A stretch of DNA of 64,000 nt from Prochlorococcus sp. AG-402-G22 (GCA_003217035.1 QCHV01000004.1:1-64000), one strand, 5' to 3'. Positions 38,222-48,792 are shown, numbered from the stretch's first letter. Notes: generated from the sequence alone by a model not told the origin. Translations and numbers: made by a program.

Positions 38222-38235
38222 GTAATTGTTGATAC
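38222..38235 (-). promoter_or_regulatory. NtcA-binding site upstream of amt
   Basis: An exact match to the NtcA consensus GTA-N8-TAC (palindromic, so valid on both strands), centred about 90 bases upstream of the amt start. On the minus strand TGAAAT follows 22 bases later, one mismatch from the TAN3T -10 box usual at NtcA-activated promoters. ntcA itself is at 52.2 kb. The match and the known NtcA control of amt in cyanobacteria support function. Confidence 0.75.
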
Positions 38236-38298
38236 CAAATATCAACTTGCCTTTAATTACAGCTAACTTTGGAACTGATTAGTTTTCAGCAAACAAGC

Positions 38299-39045
38299 TT
38301 ATCCATCAAGTAATCCCAAGCCTTCCCATGTTATGTGATCTGAAAAAAACCCAAAGCAACAAGGCACTACTTGAACACCAGTTCTTAATGCAAGCTTAAA
38401 CAACTCCCCATAGATAGGATCTGCAGAGTCACCAGAAGCAAATTTACGGACATCGTTCCTGCTAATACAAGGGATCAACACAGCTCTTGATCTAGGCAAT
38501 AAAGCAATCATTTCTTTTAAATGTTTTTGGCCTCTTTTAGTTACTGTGTCTGGGAAAAGAGCTACAGAAGCCTTGACCCAAGTAGTGTTTTTAACCTCTA
38601 TATATATTTCCCTTTTATCTACTTCATTTTTTTCTGGAATTAATAAGATATCAATGCGACTTTTTCCTTCGATTCCATATTTAACTTCAGTGCGAATTTT
38701 TGATATTTGACCTAATTGATTTGATAAACACCCTGCCTCAATAGCACTCCTCACAAGCTTATTGGGCAATGAAGTATTAACTCCAACCCAAGTTGGCGTT
38801 TTATTATCACTTGGGACTTCAGCCTGTTCCCAAGACCAAGAGAGTTTGCGAGTAGGAGAAGGTGAATATTTCACACGCACTCTCCCCCCAGGATGCAAAA
38901 CACCTTTCATTGGTCCAGTATTTGCACAATGTGCAGTGATTATTTCGCCGCTATCAAGTTTTATATCAGCCAAAAATCGTTTATAGCGCTTTAATAGGAT
39001 TCCTTCCCTAAGGGCAGGAAAAGTCAGCAGACTCTTGCCAATCAT
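38299..39045 (-). CDS. sfsA: SfsA-family putative nuclease
   Basis: A 248-residue member of the SfsA family (sugar fermentation stimulation protein), which has a nuclease-like fold and binds DNA. Seen are LLKRYKRFLADIKLDSGEIITAHCANTGPMKGV near the N-terminus, SRIDILLIPE near 140 and IYIEVKNTTW with TKRGQKHLKEMIAL, containing the DxE/EVK nuclease-type residues. The frame is open to an ATG at 39072; the ATG at 39045 gives the usual family start. Its in-cell role is uncertain. It is divergent from murJ. Confidence 0.9.
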   Translation of the reverse strand: MIGKSLLTFPALREGILLKRYKRFLADIKLDSGEIITAHCANTGPMKGVLHPGGRVRVKYSPSPTRKLSWSWEQAEVPSDNKTPTWVGVNTSLPNKLVRSAIEAGCLSNQLGQISKIRTEVKYGIEGKSRIDILLIPEKNEVDKREIYIEVKNTTWVKASVALFPDTVTKRGQKHLKEMIALLPRSRAVLIPCISRNDVRKFASGDSADPIYGELFKLALRTGVQVVPCCFGFFSDHITWEGLGLLDG

Positions 39046-39134
39046 GAACAGCTCTTTTGCCTTGCAATACATTTAGACAATAGGTCTAAAACAAAGCTGG
39101 TTAATTATTTCGTTTGAATAGCAATGGATAAAAC

Positions 39135-40748
39135 ATGAAAAGATCTCTCAAGCAAATTGCAGCGGTAGTTAGCCTAGGCACATTGCTCAGCAAAGCTGGT
39201 GGAATGGCTCGACAGCTTGTCATAGCAGGAGCATTTGGAGTTGGTGCAGCATATGATGCTTACAACTATGCATACGTAATACCTGGCTTTTTTCTAGTTA
39301 TTATTGGAGGTATAAATGGCCCTTTACATAATTCAATAGTCACTGTTTTAAGCAAAAGAAATACCAAAGACAGAGCTTATATTCTTTCTTCAATAAATAC
39401 ATCTCTGAGTTTCTTATTAATAATTGCTAGTGGGATACTTTTCTTTGCTTCTGATCCAATAGTCAAAATACTTGGGCCAAGCCTAAACAACGAAGTTCAT
39501 AATATAGCTGTCAAACAACTTCAAATAATGTCACCTATTTCTCTCTTAGCAGGCCTAATAGGAATTGGTTTTGGTACATTAAATGCTTCCAATATTTTCT
39601 TCTTACCATCTATTGCTCCAATTTTATCTAGTCTTGCATTAATTATAGGTGCAGGGGCTTTTTGGGTTTATTCAGATCAAACAACTCCCTCTTTTGAAGT
39701 TAGCCTAACAGGAGGAATAATTCTTGCACAAGCTAGTTTAATTGGAGCTTCACTTCAATGGATTATACAAATACCTTCTTTAGTCAAAAAAGGTTTTTTA
39801 AGACTAAAGCCAACTTGGGATTGGAAACATCCTGGTGTTCAAGAAGTGTGGGCAATTATCATCCCTGCAATTCTCGCTTCAGGGATGTTGCAAGTAAATG
39901 TTATCACCGATCTATTTTTTGCTTCAAGCATTGTTGGAGCAGCAGCAGGTCTTGGTTATGCAAACTTCTTAATTCAGGCTCCTTTAGGTTTAATTTCCAA
40001 TACAATATTAATACCGCTATTACCCACCCTGGCCAAACTTAGTAAACCAGAAGATAAATTTAAATTCATAAAGAAAGTAAGAAAAGGATTCATGATTTCC
40101 TCAGCAAGCATGATTTCTTTAGGGGCTATTTTTATGGCTTTGGGCACTCCAATAGTAGACCTGATATATGGCAGGGGGGCTTTTGATTACAAAGCAATAA
40201 ATCTAGTAAGTGGTCTTATTATTGCCTACGGAATAGGAATGCCTGCTTATCTTAGTAGAGATTTATTAGTAAGAACTTTTTATTCACTTGGAGACGCTAA
40301 AACACCATTTAGATTGTCTTCAGCAGGAATAATTATAAATATATTTTTAGATTGGTTATTCATTGGTGGTCCTTCTCCTTGGGGAAATCAATTTCCAATC
40401 AACTTTGGAGCTAAAGGGATTGTATTGGCAACAGTTGGTGTTAACATTTTTACCTGCATTGGGCTTTTACTAAAACTAAAGAGAAGGTTTAAATTTATTT
40501 CCATAAAGGAATGGTCTATAGATTTATCAAAACTTCTTATTTGCGGAATTGTTTCTGGTTCAATTGCATGGTTAATAAATTTAACCTTAATTCCATATCC
40601 AGGTTTTATATGGCACTTATCAAAAGTTATTTTTGCTTCTAGTATAAGTATATTTATCTTCTTGATCCTAGGAAGATTTTTAAGAATAGAAGCAATTGAT
40701 GACTTAGTTAATGCTTTTAATAAAAATACTAATCGACCTCAAACTTAA
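39135..40748 (+). CDS. murJ: Lipid II flippase MurJ
   Basis: A 537-residue integral membrane protein of the MVF/MATE-like group that flips the peptidoglycan precursor lipid II across the inner membrane. About 14 hydrophobic helices are visible. The N-terminal GTLLSKAGGMARQLVIAGAFG and the mid-protein GRGAFD and YLSRDLLVRTFYSLGDAKTPF blocks are typical of MurJ. The 3' end overlaps the convergent small gene by 20 bases. The nearest other cell-wall gene in the window is glmM at 55.6 kb. Confidence 0.93.
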   Translation: MKRSLKQIAAVVSLGTLLSKAGGMARQLVIAGAFGVGAAYDAYNYAYVIPGFFLVIIGGINGPLHNSIVTVLSKRNTKDRAYILSSINTSLSFLLIIASGILFFASDPIVKILGPSLNNEVHNIAVKQLQIMSPISLLAGLIGIGFGTLNASNIFFLPSIAPILSSLALIIGAGAFWVYSDQTTPSFEVSLTGGIILAQASLIGASLQWIIQIPSLVKKGFLRLKPTWDWKHPGVQEVWAIIIPAILASGMLQVNVITDLFFASSIVGAAAGLGYANFLIQAPLGLISNTILIPLLPTLAKLSKPEDKFKFIKKVRKGFMISSASMISLGAIFMALGTPIVDLIYGRGAFDYKAINLVSGLIIAYGIGMPAYLSRDLLVRTFYSLGDAKTPFRLSSAGIIINIFLDWLFIGGPSPWGNQFPINFGAKGIVLATVGVNIFTCIGLLLKLKRRFKFISIKEWSIDLSKLLICGIVSGSIAWLINLTLIPYPGFIWHLSKVIFASSISIFIFLILGRFLRIEAIDDLVNAFNKNTNRPQT

Positions 40749-40992
40749 GATCAATTTTCGCACGAACGTTTAGAGGGAATTCTATAGATTCACCCCCTTC
40801 AACCCTAGGCCCCTCTACTGACAAAATTCGTGCCTCTATGCCAAATTCTTCGAAAGCAGATTCCATTTCCTGAATCAGTGCCTTCTCTACCTGTAATTCT
40901 GGATCAACAACTTTCCCCATAAGTCGTTCACCTAAACGACCAATTCGCTTTCTAACGACTTCTCGAGCATTTTTGACCTCGATAATTAGCAC
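40729..40992 (-). CDS. Conserved cyanobacterial small protein, function unknown
   Basis: An 87-residue soluble protein with GTG start. No named family is recognised. It opens with a basic amphipathic segment (KNAREVVRKRIGRLGERLMGKVVDPE), then an acidic helix (LIQEMESAFEEFGIEARIL) and a beta-like end (IEFPLNVRAKIDLKFEVD). The orderly charge pattern and tight placement 24 bases after the DUF3181 gene on the same strand support a real gene. It overlaps murJ by 20 bases, tail to tail. Confidence 0.75.
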   Translation of the reverse strand: MLIIEVKNAREVVRKRIGRLGERLMGKVVDPELQVEKALIQEMESAFEEFGIEARILSVEGPRVEGGESIEFPLNVRAKIDLKFEVD

Positions 40993-41016
40993 GATTAAAT
41001 AGTAATTAAAGCAACC

Positions 41017-41307
41017 TTATCTGCAATAGGGGTCCAAAATATCTTCTAGATCGAAAATTTGGCCTGACGAAATCAATCTGGCTAATGGCAATTTCGTGTT
41101 TCCAGCTCCAAGCTTTACTTGAACAGCTTCAAGGGCCTTCCTTGCTGCAACAGCAGAGCCTTCTTTGATATTCGCCTCGCATTCAATAGCTAGAGCCTCT
41201 GAAAGGCCAGCATCTCCTAAATAAAGATGCCAGTTTTCAATTTGAATATAAATACGGTCAGATATAGCTCTTTTAATCTCTCGGATTCTTTCTGTGCAAT
41301 TAGCCAT
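41017..41307 (-). CDS. DUF3181-family protein
   Basis: A 96-residue soluble protein matching the cyanobacteria-specific DUF3181 family as I recall it. The diagnostic part is IYIQIENWHLYLGDAGLSEALA near residues 20-42, followed by VKLGAGNTKLPLARLI and a closing LEDILDPY. The function is unknown. It sits between two other small conserved genes on the minus strand, 24 bases upstream of one and 32 bases downstream of the other, so they may form one transcript. Confidence 0.82.
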   Translation of the reverse strand: MANCTERIREIKRAISDRIYIQIENWHLYLGDAGLSEALAIECEANIKEGSAVAARKALEAVQVKLGAGNTKLPLARLISSGQIFDLEDILDPYCR

Positions 41308-41339
41308 AGAATTTTTCTCACAATATAATCTGTAAATTT

Positions 41340-41600
41340 TTATTCTTCTTTTTCAATAGACTCATTAAGAGGCAAAGGTCTCTTAGCTATCACAAATACC
41401 AAGTGAATGATCAAAAGAACGAGCCAAAACCCTGATAGCCATTTGAGATTTATCCATGGATGCCTAATTTGTTGTACAAACCATAATCCACTATTCAATG
41501 CCGCAAATGCCATCGCATGAATGGTGAAATTTACTATTCGAGAGAAATGTAAATATGTAGGGTCTGTTTGATCTCCAGTCCCATACCATCGAATTGGCAT
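41340..41600 (-). CDS. Conserved two-helix membrane protein, function unknown
   Basis: An 86-residue protein with two hydrophobic segments, about residues 24-45 (IVNFTIHAMAFAALNSGLWFV) and 53-73 (LKWLSGFWLVLLIIHLVFVIA). The N-terminus (MPIRWYGTGDQTDPTYLHFSR) has the look of a conserved cyanobacterial family, and the tail is acidic. No function is known to me. It heads the run of three small minus-strand genes ending against murJ and is divergent from tRNA-Arg. Confidence 0.78.
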   Translation of the reverse strand: MPIRWYGTGDQTDPTYLHFSRIVNFTIHAMAFAALNSGLWFVQQIRHPWINLKWLSGFWLVLLIIHLVFVIAKRPLPLNESIEKEE

Positions 41601-41690
41601 AAATTTTTCAGTATTTATATGATTTTGACGCTATATGGAGCCATATAGTTGACTTAGGGTACTTAAATAAGCTCTTATTAATTGTTTGTT

Positions 41691-41764
41691 GCGCCTGTAG
41701 CTCAGCGGATTAGAGCATCTGACTACGGATCAGAGGGTCGGGAGTTCGAATCTCTCCAGGCGCG
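41691..41764 (+). tRNA. tRNA-Arg (ACG anticodon)
   Basis: A complete 74-base cloverleaf. The acceptor stem is GCGCCTG/CAGGCGC and the D stem GCTC/GAGC. The anticodon stem TCTGA/TCAGA carries loop CTACGGA (anticodon ACG, which would be read as ICG after deamination). The T stem is GGGAG/CTCTC (with a G-T pair) and its loop TTCGAAT. The discriminator base is G and CCA is not encoded. It stands alone between a minus-strand gene and glyA. Confidence 0.97.
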
Positions 41765-41882
41765 TTTTAAAAAAGTTTTTGCTGAGATCAGCATCTAAAA
41801 GGGAAATAAGAGTAATTTTTTTCGCAAATTCTCAACCTTTGCTTACTATCCAATTGAGAAACTTAAAGAGGAGACTTCTTAA

Positions 41883-43157
41883 TTGACTCCAATCAACTCC
41901 GCCTTGAAAGATTCAGACCCCAATATTTCTGATTTAATTGCTCAAGAGCGATACAGGCAAGAAAGTCACTTAGAGCTTATAGCAAGCGAAAATTTTACTT
42001 CTCAAGCTGTTATGGAGGCTCAAGGATCTGTATTAACAAACAAGTATGCAGAGGGTCTACCTAATAAGCGTTACTACGGAGGTTGTGAGCATGTTGATCA
42101 AATTGAAGAGTTGGCTATTCAAAGAGCAAAAACATTATTTGATGCAGCCTGGGCAAATGTGCAACCACATAGTGGCGCTCAAGCTAATTTCGCAGTCTTC
42201 TTATCCCTTTTAAATCCAGGGGACACCATTATGGGGATGAATCTTTCTCATGGTGGTCATTTAACCCATGGATCTCCAGTAAATGTTAGTGGCAAGTGGT
42301 TTAAAGCTATTCATTATGGCGTAGATGAAGATAGCGAAATACTGGACATGAAAAATGTACGCAAAATTGCTTTAGAAAATAAACCCAAATTAATAATTTG
42401 CGGTTTCTCTGCTTATCCAAGAACCATTGACTTCGCAGCCTTTCGATCCATTGCAGATGAAGTTGGAGCATATTTATTGGCTGACATGGCTCATATAGCG
42501 GGGCTAGTAGCAAGTGGGGTTCATCCCAGCCCAATTCCCTATTGCGATGTAGTTACAACAACTACTCACAAAACTCTTAGGGGACCAAGGGGTGGATTAA
42601 TTCTTTGTAGAGATGAAGAGTTTGGGAAAAGGTTTGACAAAGCTGTCTTCCCAGGCAGTCAAGGTGGTCCTTTAGAACACGTCATTGCGGCAAAAGCTGT
42701 TGCTTTATACGAAGCTCTACAACCAAGTTTTAAAACTTATAGCAATCAATTAATTAAAAATGCGAAAGCACTTGCAAAAAGAATGCAAGAACGAGGGATC
42801 GGTGTTGTAAGCAATGGCACAGATAATCATATTGTTCTATTAGATCTTCGAACCATAGGGATAACTGGGAAAGAAGCTGATTCAATTGTTAGCGAAGTAA
42901 ATGTGACAGCCAATAAAAACACAGTTCCATTTGATCCAGAGTCGCCCTTTGTAACAAGCGGTCTAAGGCTAGGCAGTGCGGCTTTAACCACAAGAGGTTT
43001 TAAAGAAAAAGAATTTATAGAAGTAGCTGATTTAATAGCAGATTGCTTATTAAATAGAGGAGATTCATTAATAAAAGAAAAATGTAAACAAAAGGCTCTG
43101 GAATTATGCAATAGATTTCCACTTTATAATATCAATAGAGAACAATCAATTGCCTGA
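41883..43157 (+). CDS. glyA: Serine hydroxymethyltransferase
   Basis: PLP enzyme interconverting serine and glycine while charging tetrahydrofolate; it supplies one-carbon units and works in photorespiration. Conserved blocks are [49 protein letters not shown] and the PLP-Lys segment [16 protein letters not shown] near residue 230. The 424-residue length is normal. The start is a TTG supported by AGGAG at 41869-41873, 9 bases upstream. Its end overlaps the cinA start by 8 bases. Confidence 0.96.
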   Translation: MTPINSALKDSDPNISDLIAQERYRQESHLELIASENFTSQAVMEAQGSVLTNKYAEGLPNKRYYGGCEHVDQIEELAIQRAKTLFDAAWANVQPHSGAQANFAVFLSLLNPGDTIMGMNLSHGGHLTHGSPVNVSGKWFKAIHYGVDEDSEILDMKNVRKIALENKPKLIICGFSAYPRTIDFAAFRSIADEVGAYLLADMAHIAGLVASGVHPSPIPYCDVVTTTTHKTLRGPRGGLILCRDEEFGKRFDKAVFPGSQGGPLEHVIAAKAVALYEALQPSFKTYSNQLIKNAKALAKRMQERGIGVVSNGTDNHIVLLDLRTIGITGKEADSIVSEVNVTANKNTVPFDPESPFVTSGLRLGSAALTTRGFKEKEFIEVADLIADCLLNRGDSLIKEKCKQKALELCNRFPLYNINREQSIA

Positions 43158-44421
43158 GATTTCAAAGAATCATTCTGTCGAGATCCTATCAATTGGATCA
43201 GAAATATTACTTGGTAATATTCTTAATACTAATGCTAAGTGGCTCGCTGAGGAACTTGCAAAAATAGGTCTTCAGCATTTTAGACAAAGTGTGATAGGAG
43301 ATAATTTCAAAAGACTGAAATCAATAATTCTAGAAGCATCAGAGAGAAATAGTATATTAATAACCACAGGAGGGCTTGGTCCTACACCAGATGATTTAAC
43401 AACAGAGACAATTTCATGTGCCTTCAATACACCATTAATTAAAAGCAATGAAGTTGCACAAGATATCCAAAATAAATTAAGACTTTCAGATCACAAAAGC
43501 CTATCTATTAATAATAAACAAGCCTTATACCCAAAAGGCGCTGAAATAATACCCAATAGTACTGGAACTGCGCCAGGAATTATATGGAGTCCAAAGCCTG
43601 GTTTTACTATTATTACGTTTCCTGGTGTTCCATCAGAAATGAAGCAAATGTGGACAGATGTAGCATTGCCTTGGCTTAAAAAAAATACTGGATTACAAGA
43701 AACAATAAAAAGTAAAATTCTTAAATTTACTGGTATTAGTGAATCATCCTTGGCAGAAAAAGTTAGTGATTTATTACATAATAGCAACCCAACTATTTCA
43801 CCTTATGCAGAATTAGGAGAAGTCAAGCTTAGAATAACTGCTCAAGCAAATAATGTACAACAAGCAAATAAATTAATTAGTCCAATAGAGTGTGAGCTAA
43901 TTAAAAGAGGGGGGGTTAATTATTTTGGCTCTAATAACGAAACCTTACCATCTGTAGTTATTCAACTATTAAAAGATCTTGGTCAAACTGTTTCTGTAGC
44001 AGAATCCTGTACTGGAGGTTCCCTTGGAGCAGCTTTCACTGCAATTCCAGGTTCATCAGAAGTTTTTTTAGGTGGCATAATTGCATACAACAATTTAATT
44101 AAGCAAAAACTACTGGAAATATCTCCTCCAATTCTTGAGGAGTATGGGGCTGTATCTTCAAATGTTGTAAAAGCTATGGCTGAAGCAGTAAGAAAAAAGT
44201 TTAATTCAGATTGGGGACTTGCAATAAGTGGCATAGCTGGTCCTACAGGTGCAAGTAAAAATAAACCTATTGGGTTAGTTCAATTTGGAATTTCAGGTAA
44301 AAACATCCTTGAATCTTCTCAAGAAAATTTCAGCCCCCAAAGAGGTCGTAGAGCAATCCAAGAATTGAGTGTTATGAGAAGCCTAGACATTCTGCGTTTA
44401 TTTCTGCTTAGAGAGAGCTAA
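43150..44421 (+). CDS. cinA: CinA-family protein (competence/damage-inducible)
   Basis: A 423-residue two-domain protein. The N-terminal MoCF/molybdopterin-binding-like domain starts [27 protein letters not shown] and contains [15 protein letters not shown]. The C-terminal CinA domain, which in some bacteria is an NMN deamidase, shows [27 protein letters not shown] and [17 protein letters not shown]. The likely role is NAD salvage or clean-up; competence involvement is not implied here. The start is TTG at 43150, inside the last codons of glyA. Confidence 0.93.
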   Translation: MPEISKNHSVEILSIGSEILLGNILNTNAKWLAEELAKIGLQHFRQSVIGDNFKRLKSIILEASERNSILITTGGLGPTPDDLTTETISCAFNTPLIKSNEVAQDIQNKLRLSDHKSLSINNKQALYPKGAEIIPNSTGTAPGIIWSPKPGFTIITFPGVPSEMKQMWTDVALPWLKKNTGLQETIKSKILKFTGISESSLAEKVSDLLHNSNPTISPYAELGEVKLRITAQANNVQQANKLISPIECELIKRGGVNYFGSNNETLPSVVIQLLKDLGQTVSVAESCTGGSLGAAFTAIPGSSEVFLGGIIAYNNLIKQKLLEISPPILEEYGAVSSNVVKAMAEAVRKKFNSDWGLAISGIAGPTGASKNKPIGLVQFGISGKNILESSQENFSPQRGRRAIQELSVMRSLDILRLFLLRES

Positions 44422-44446
44422 GGTCAATTTCTAAAAGGAATTTCTC

Positions 44447-45874
44447 TTGAGCTCTGGCACTCTCTACGACAAAGTATGGGATCTGCATCGTATAGCAGAT
44501 CTTCCAGGAGGATCTACTCAATTATTCGTAGGGCTTCATTTAATCCATGAAGTAACCAGTCCTCAAGCATTTTCAGCAATTACAGAAAAAAATCTAGAGG
44601 TTTTCTGTCCTGAAAGAACAATTGCCACCGTTGATCATATTGTTCCTACCGAAAGTCAAGCCAGGCCCTTCCTTGATCCGCTTGCTGAAACAATGTTGAG
44701 CACATTAGAAAAGAATTGTAAAAAATATGGAATCAAACTCTTTGAAATAGGTTCAGGCAATCAAGGGATTGTTCATGTAATAGCTCCAGAGTCAGGGCTA
44801 ACTCAACCAGGTATGACAATTGCATGCGGAGACTCCCATACTTCTACTCACGGTGCATTTGGCGCAATCGCCTTTGGCATTGGCACTAGCCAAGTTCGGG
44901 ATGTATTAGCGTCTCAAAGTTTGGCAATGAAAAAATTAAAAGTTCGAAGAATCTGGGTTAATGGTCAACTTGAAAAAGGAGTATTTGCAAAAGATCTAAT
45001 TCTTCATATTATTCGGCAACTAGGAGTCAAAGGGGGAGTTGGCTATGCATATGAATTTGCAGGACCTGCAATAGAAAAAATGTCTATGGAAGAAAGAATG
45101 ACTATCTGCAATATGGCTATTGAAGGAGGTGCTCGTTCTGGCTATATAAATCCAGACAAAACAACTTTTGAATATTTGAGAAACAAACCTTATCTACCAA
45201 AAGGGAAGGCTTGGGAGCTTGCAGTTAAATGGTGGGAGACATTATCTAGCGATCCCGATGCGAAATTTGATGATGAAGTGCAATTTGATGCCAATAATGT
45301 TGCACCAACTATTACTTGGGGTATTAATCCTGGACAAGCCATATCAATTGACGAATTAATACCTAAGAAAGAATCTTTAGGCGAAAATGATCGTCAAACA
45401 GCAGAGGAGGCCTATCTATATATGAAGCTGCAACCAGGAGAGCCAATAAAAGGCCTAGCAGTAGATGTTTGCTTTATAGGGAGTTGCACTAATGGTCGAT
45501 TAAGCGATTTAAAAGCAGCTGCGAAAATTGCTGAAAATCGACATGTAGCCAAAGGCATTAAAGCTTTCGTTGTGCCTGGATCAGAAAAAGTAGCCAGAGA
45601 TGCGGAAGCTGAAGGTATTGACAAATTATTCATGAATGCTGGCTTTGAATGGCGAAAACCAGGATGCTCTATGTGCCTAGCTATGAATCCAGATCGTTTA
45701 GAAGGCAACCAAATTAGTGCAAGCTCTAGCAATAGAAATTTCAAAGGCAGACAAGGTTCTTCAAAAGGTCGAACATTGCTAATGAGTCCTGCCATGGTTG
45801 CTGCTGCTGCAATATCAGGATCTGTTGTAGATGTAAGAGAATTAATTGCTAAAAACAACACTTCGCAAAAATGA
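44447..45874 (+). CDS. leuC: 3-isopropylmalate dehydratase large subunit
   Basis: Large subunit of isopropylmalate isomerase in leucine synthesis, carrying the [4Fe-4S] cluster. Cluster cysteines are seen in [14 protein letters not shown] and [13 protein letters not shown] near residues 345-410; [21 protein letters not shown] is also present. The 475-residue length is normal. The start is TTG at 44447, supported by AAGGAA 7 bases upstream. The leuD start overlaps its end by 4 bases. Confidence 0.96.
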   Translation: MSSGTLYDKVWDLHRIADLPGGSTQLFVGLHLIHEVTSPQAFSAITEKNLEVFCPERTIATVDHIVPTESQARPFLDPLAETMLSTLEKNCKKYGIKLFEIGSGNQGIVHVIAPESGLTQPGMTIACGDSHTSTHGAFGAIAFGIGTSQVRDVLASQSLAMKKLKVRRIWVNGQLEKGVFAKDLILHIIRQLGVKGGVGYAYEFAGPAIEKMSMEERMTICNMAIEGGARSGYINPDKTTFEYLRNKPYLPKGKAWELAVKWWETLSSDPDAKFDDEVQFDANNVAPTITWGINPGQAISIDELIPKKESLGENDRQTAEEAYLYMKLQPGEPIKGLAVDVCFIGSCTNGRLSDLKAAAKIAENRHVAKGIKAFVVPGSEKVARDAEAEGIDKLFMNAGFEWRKPGCSMCLAMNPDRLEGNQISASSSNRNFKGRQGSSKGRTLLMSPAMVAAAAISGSVVDVRELIAKNNTSQK

Positions 45875-46491
45875 GTCTGTCACTTGAATTCCCTAAAGGG
45901 CCAATAACTAAAATTAAAGGAACATGCCTTTGCCTAGAAGGCAATGATATAGATACCGATCGCATTATTCCTGCACGATTTCTTAAATGTGTAAGTTTTA
46001 AAAGCCTTGGCGATCAGGTTTTTGCAGATGATCGTAAAGAAAAAAACGGTTTACACCCATTTGATATAAAAGCGAATCAAGAAGCTTCAATACTTCTAGT
46101 AGAAAAAAACTTTGGGTGCGGTTCCAGTAGAGAACATGCACCTCAAGCCTTAATGAGATGGGGCATTCGAGCTATAATTGGCTATAGCTTTGCAGAAATT
46201 TTTCATGGAAATTGCATAAGTATAGGGATTCCATGCTTAACACTAGAAGAATATAATCTAACCTGCTTGCAACAAATAACTAAGGAGAAAGCAGGGAAAA
46301 ACTGTTCTATTAATATGAGAAAAAGAGAAATTGTATATGAAGAGAGTAAGTTTATATTCTCTATTGATAAAGGTGCTGAAGCAATGTTTAAAAGTGGTAA
46401 TTGGGATGCAACTTCAACTTTGATATCTCAATTAGAAAAGATAAAAGATATCAAAGCTAAAATTCCGTATATAAATAACTTTGAATCATAG
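45871..46491 (+). CDS. leuD: 3-isopropylmalate dehydratase small subunit
   Basis: Small subunit partner of LeuC. Conserved segments are [16 protein letters not shown] near residue 26 and the active-site loop [23 protein letters not shown] near 85-105, then [15 protein letters not shown]. The 206-residue length is normal. The ATGA overlap with leuC indicates translational coupling. It is convergent with the LptD-like gene. Confidence 0.95.
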   Translation: MSLSLEFPKGPITKIKGTCLCLEGNDIDTDRIIPARFLKCVSFKSLGDQVFADDRKEKNGLHPFDIKANQEASILLVEKNFGCGSSREHAPQALMRWGIRAIIGYSFAEIFHGNCISIGIPCLTLEEYNLTCLQQITKEKAGKNCSINMRKREIVYEESKFIFSIDKGAEAMFKSGNWDATSTLISQLEKIKDIKAKIPYINNFES

Positions 46492-46529
46492 GCAAGTTAC
46501 CATTTAAAATATTCTTAAAGGTAGATAGC

Positions 46530-48713
46530 TCATGAGGAGGATCCCATCGGCACATCTGAACCATCAAATCCAAATCCATTTAATCTAAACATTACACCAC
46601 CTAATTCATTTTTAATATCATAAAATACACCAAATGCATATGCTCTTCTCTCCCATAACAATGCTATCCTTGAGCTTATAGATTCTCCATAATAATCCGA
46701 TCCTTTATCTATATTAATATCATATAATCCTGATAGAAGCAAAGGACCATATATTTGCTGTGTCATTGTAAATGAAATGTTTTGAAGGTCTACTAAGTTG
46801 TCAAATTTAAAAGGGCTATCACCAGACTTCACTATATATCCAGAACTTATAGCCAACTTTGTATAATCTAAGATTGGTCTTCTAAAACTTCCAAAAGTAA
46901 GCTCTGGACCTGCAGATATACCAAATGAGGACTGGCTACTATTATCTTCATAATAAAAATAGTTTGAAGTAAAGGCTGTATTAAAAACTAAACCGGGTTT
47001 AATTGGGGCTGTAGAATATTTTGAATAAGGTAAAGCACCATTATTAGAATTAGTTGAGAAACTGTAAATAGGATTAGATATGCTAAAAGTATTAAAGATA
47101 CTTGCTCGCCAAAGATTTTCTAACTCAAGACGATCAAGAGCCTCAGCCTGATACTTTCCTAGGCCCGTTCTTAAGCGGTAACTATAATCAATTTTACCAT
47201 TCTTCCATGCCCATCCTTTATCAATGTAACCTCCATAAGATGTATAGATATCACTTTGCCCTAACGAACCATTCCATGACTTATAACGATATGCTGAAAA
47301 CAATGTAGTCTCAATATCCTTAATATCGCCAATACTAATTGTATCTCTAATAGTAGCCGAAAATCGACTGCCATCAGCAAAACTAGATGCATTAAATGTA
47401 GTGATATTAGCTGAAAACTCAATATCCTTATTAAATTCTCTCCCCTTAAGTTTTGCCTTTAAACCAAATAAATCCGACAACTTTGATGGTCTAGATATAG
47501 TAGGCCCGACAACAGATTCTCCACTAGAAATATAGGAATTTGTTTTCCCATTAATAGCTCGTTGAATTAAAAACTGTGGCTGAATAGATAATTTATAGCT
47601 TTCACTTAACTTTATAGGTTTTATTTTTCTTCCAAGGTAAAAACCATCTCTATCTTTACTATCATAACCAACAACCCATTTCTGCTTAGTTCTATCCCTT
47701 TTGCCAAAAGTTCTTTTACCTAAAGGGATTGTTAATTTGTCTTCAAGTATTAATTTACTACTACTAGCAGATATAATCAGAACTCCATCATCATTTTCAG
47801 TTGCGACAACATTTTTAGAAGGTATCTTAGTTTGCACTGGGTTTAATGGATCATTGGAAAAGGTTATTTTTCTTGCCTTCCATCCAGATTTATTAATAAC
47901 GATATTAGAAGAATTAAAACGCCAACTATTTATACCTTTAAAAGGCAAGTCTCCTATAACAAATGGATTCATACCTTTATTAAATTTTCCACCTTCTATT
48001 AATACACTGTCTCTCAATTCTAAGAATGAATATCTATTATTTTCTTTTTCTAAATTAAGGTTTTCCGAAGAACTTAAATTTAAATCATTTGACAACAAAT
48101 TAACACTAATTACTCCATAAACATTTCTAATTTCACCTATTCCATTCTGGAGGTCATATTTAAAGTAGCTTGCACTAAAATATTGAGACCCTCTTTTGAA
48201 AATTACTTTATTTTCTGCCAAGATAATATTATTTTCCTGATCAAAAATAATTTTTTCAGCTCGGAGGTGACCATTATTTAAAGAAGCTGTTACGTTACCT
48301 TCTGCTATAAAAATATTACCACTTTCCCAATACTGCCTTTCAGCTTGAATATTGATAGGTATTAATTTATCAGGAATTTCGTTAGGTTTTTGAATATTAC
48401 CTTTATCTAAACTTATAGAACCATCAAACTCAGAATGACTTTTAAACTTAGTTAAATTATCTTTTGCGATTTCTACTATTCGAGGATTTTTATCTATGTC
48501 TTTGTAATATTTAGGGGATAAGCGAGATGAATAAAGCTTACTTTCTATAAAAAATTCTTGGGTTTTATCTTTTTTCTCTGATAAGTCTTTCCATAGAAAA
48601 CTATTAGAAGCCAAAGAGGCATCTAAGGGGTTAAGCACTATGTAACCAGCAGAGAAAGCTGCTGCAATACAAGCATTAGAAATCTTCGCCGCCAAAACCT
48701 TATGTCGACGCAC
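46530..48713 (-). CDS. LptD/OstA-like outer-membrane LPS assembly protein
   Basis: A 727-residue protein with an N-terminal hydrophobic export-type segment (ISNACIAAAFSAGYIVL). An OstA/LptA-like beta-jellyroll follows at about residues 130-215 (EGNVTASLNNGHLRAEKIIFD, ENKVIFKRGSQYFSASYFKYD). The rest, about 300-727, is rich in alternating aromatic and polar residues, as expected for a beta-barrel. This fits the cyanobacterial form of LptD, which inserts lipopolysaccharide into the outer membrane. Sequence identity to model LptD is low, so the symbol is not assigned. Confidence 0.83.
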   Translation of the reverse strand: MRRHKVLAAKISNACIAAAFSAGYIVLNPLDASLASNSFLWKDLSEKKDKTQEFFIESKLYSSRLSPKYYKDIDKNPRIVEIAKDNLTKFKSHSEFDGSISLDKGNIQKPNEIPDKLIPINIQAERQYWESGNIFIAEGNVTASLNNGHLRAEKIIFDQENNIILAENKVIFKRGSQYFSASYFKYDLQNGIGEIRNVYGVISVNLLSNDLNLSSSENLNLEKENNRYSFLELRDSVLIEGGKFNKGMNPFVIGDLPFKGINSWRFNSSNIVINKSGWKARKITFSNDPLNPVQTKIPSKNVVATENDDGVLIISASSSKLILEDKLTIPLGKRTFGKRDRTKQKWVVGYDSKDRDGFYLGRKIKPIKLSESYKLSIQPQFLIQRAINGKTNSYISSGESVVGPTISRPSKLSDLFGLKAKLKGREFNKDIEFSANITTFNASSFADGSRFSATIRDTISIGDIKDIETTLFSAYRYKSWNGSLGQSDIYTSYGGYIDKGWAWKNGKIDYSYRLRTGLGKYQAEALDRLELENLWRASIFNTFSISNPIYSFSTNSNNGALPYSKYSTAPIKPGLVFNTAFTSNYFYYEDNSSQSSFGISAGPELTFGSFRRPILDYTKLAISSGYIVKSGDSPFKFDNLVDLQNISFTMTQQIYGPLLLSGLYDINIDKGSDYYGESISSRIALLWERRAYAFGVFYDIKNELGGVMFRLNGFGFDGSDVPMGSSS

Positions 48714-48792
48714 ATAATGATTGCATAGTCAGAACAATGAAAAGGCATTAAGGGCCAGTATTAGTTCTGATTACATTTTGGAGCCTCTGCGT

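Noticed and set aside
41769-41800. Terminator after tRNA-Arg (GCTGA-GA-TCAGC hairpin)
   Set aside because: Short stem with a 2-base loop and no following T run; probably chance.
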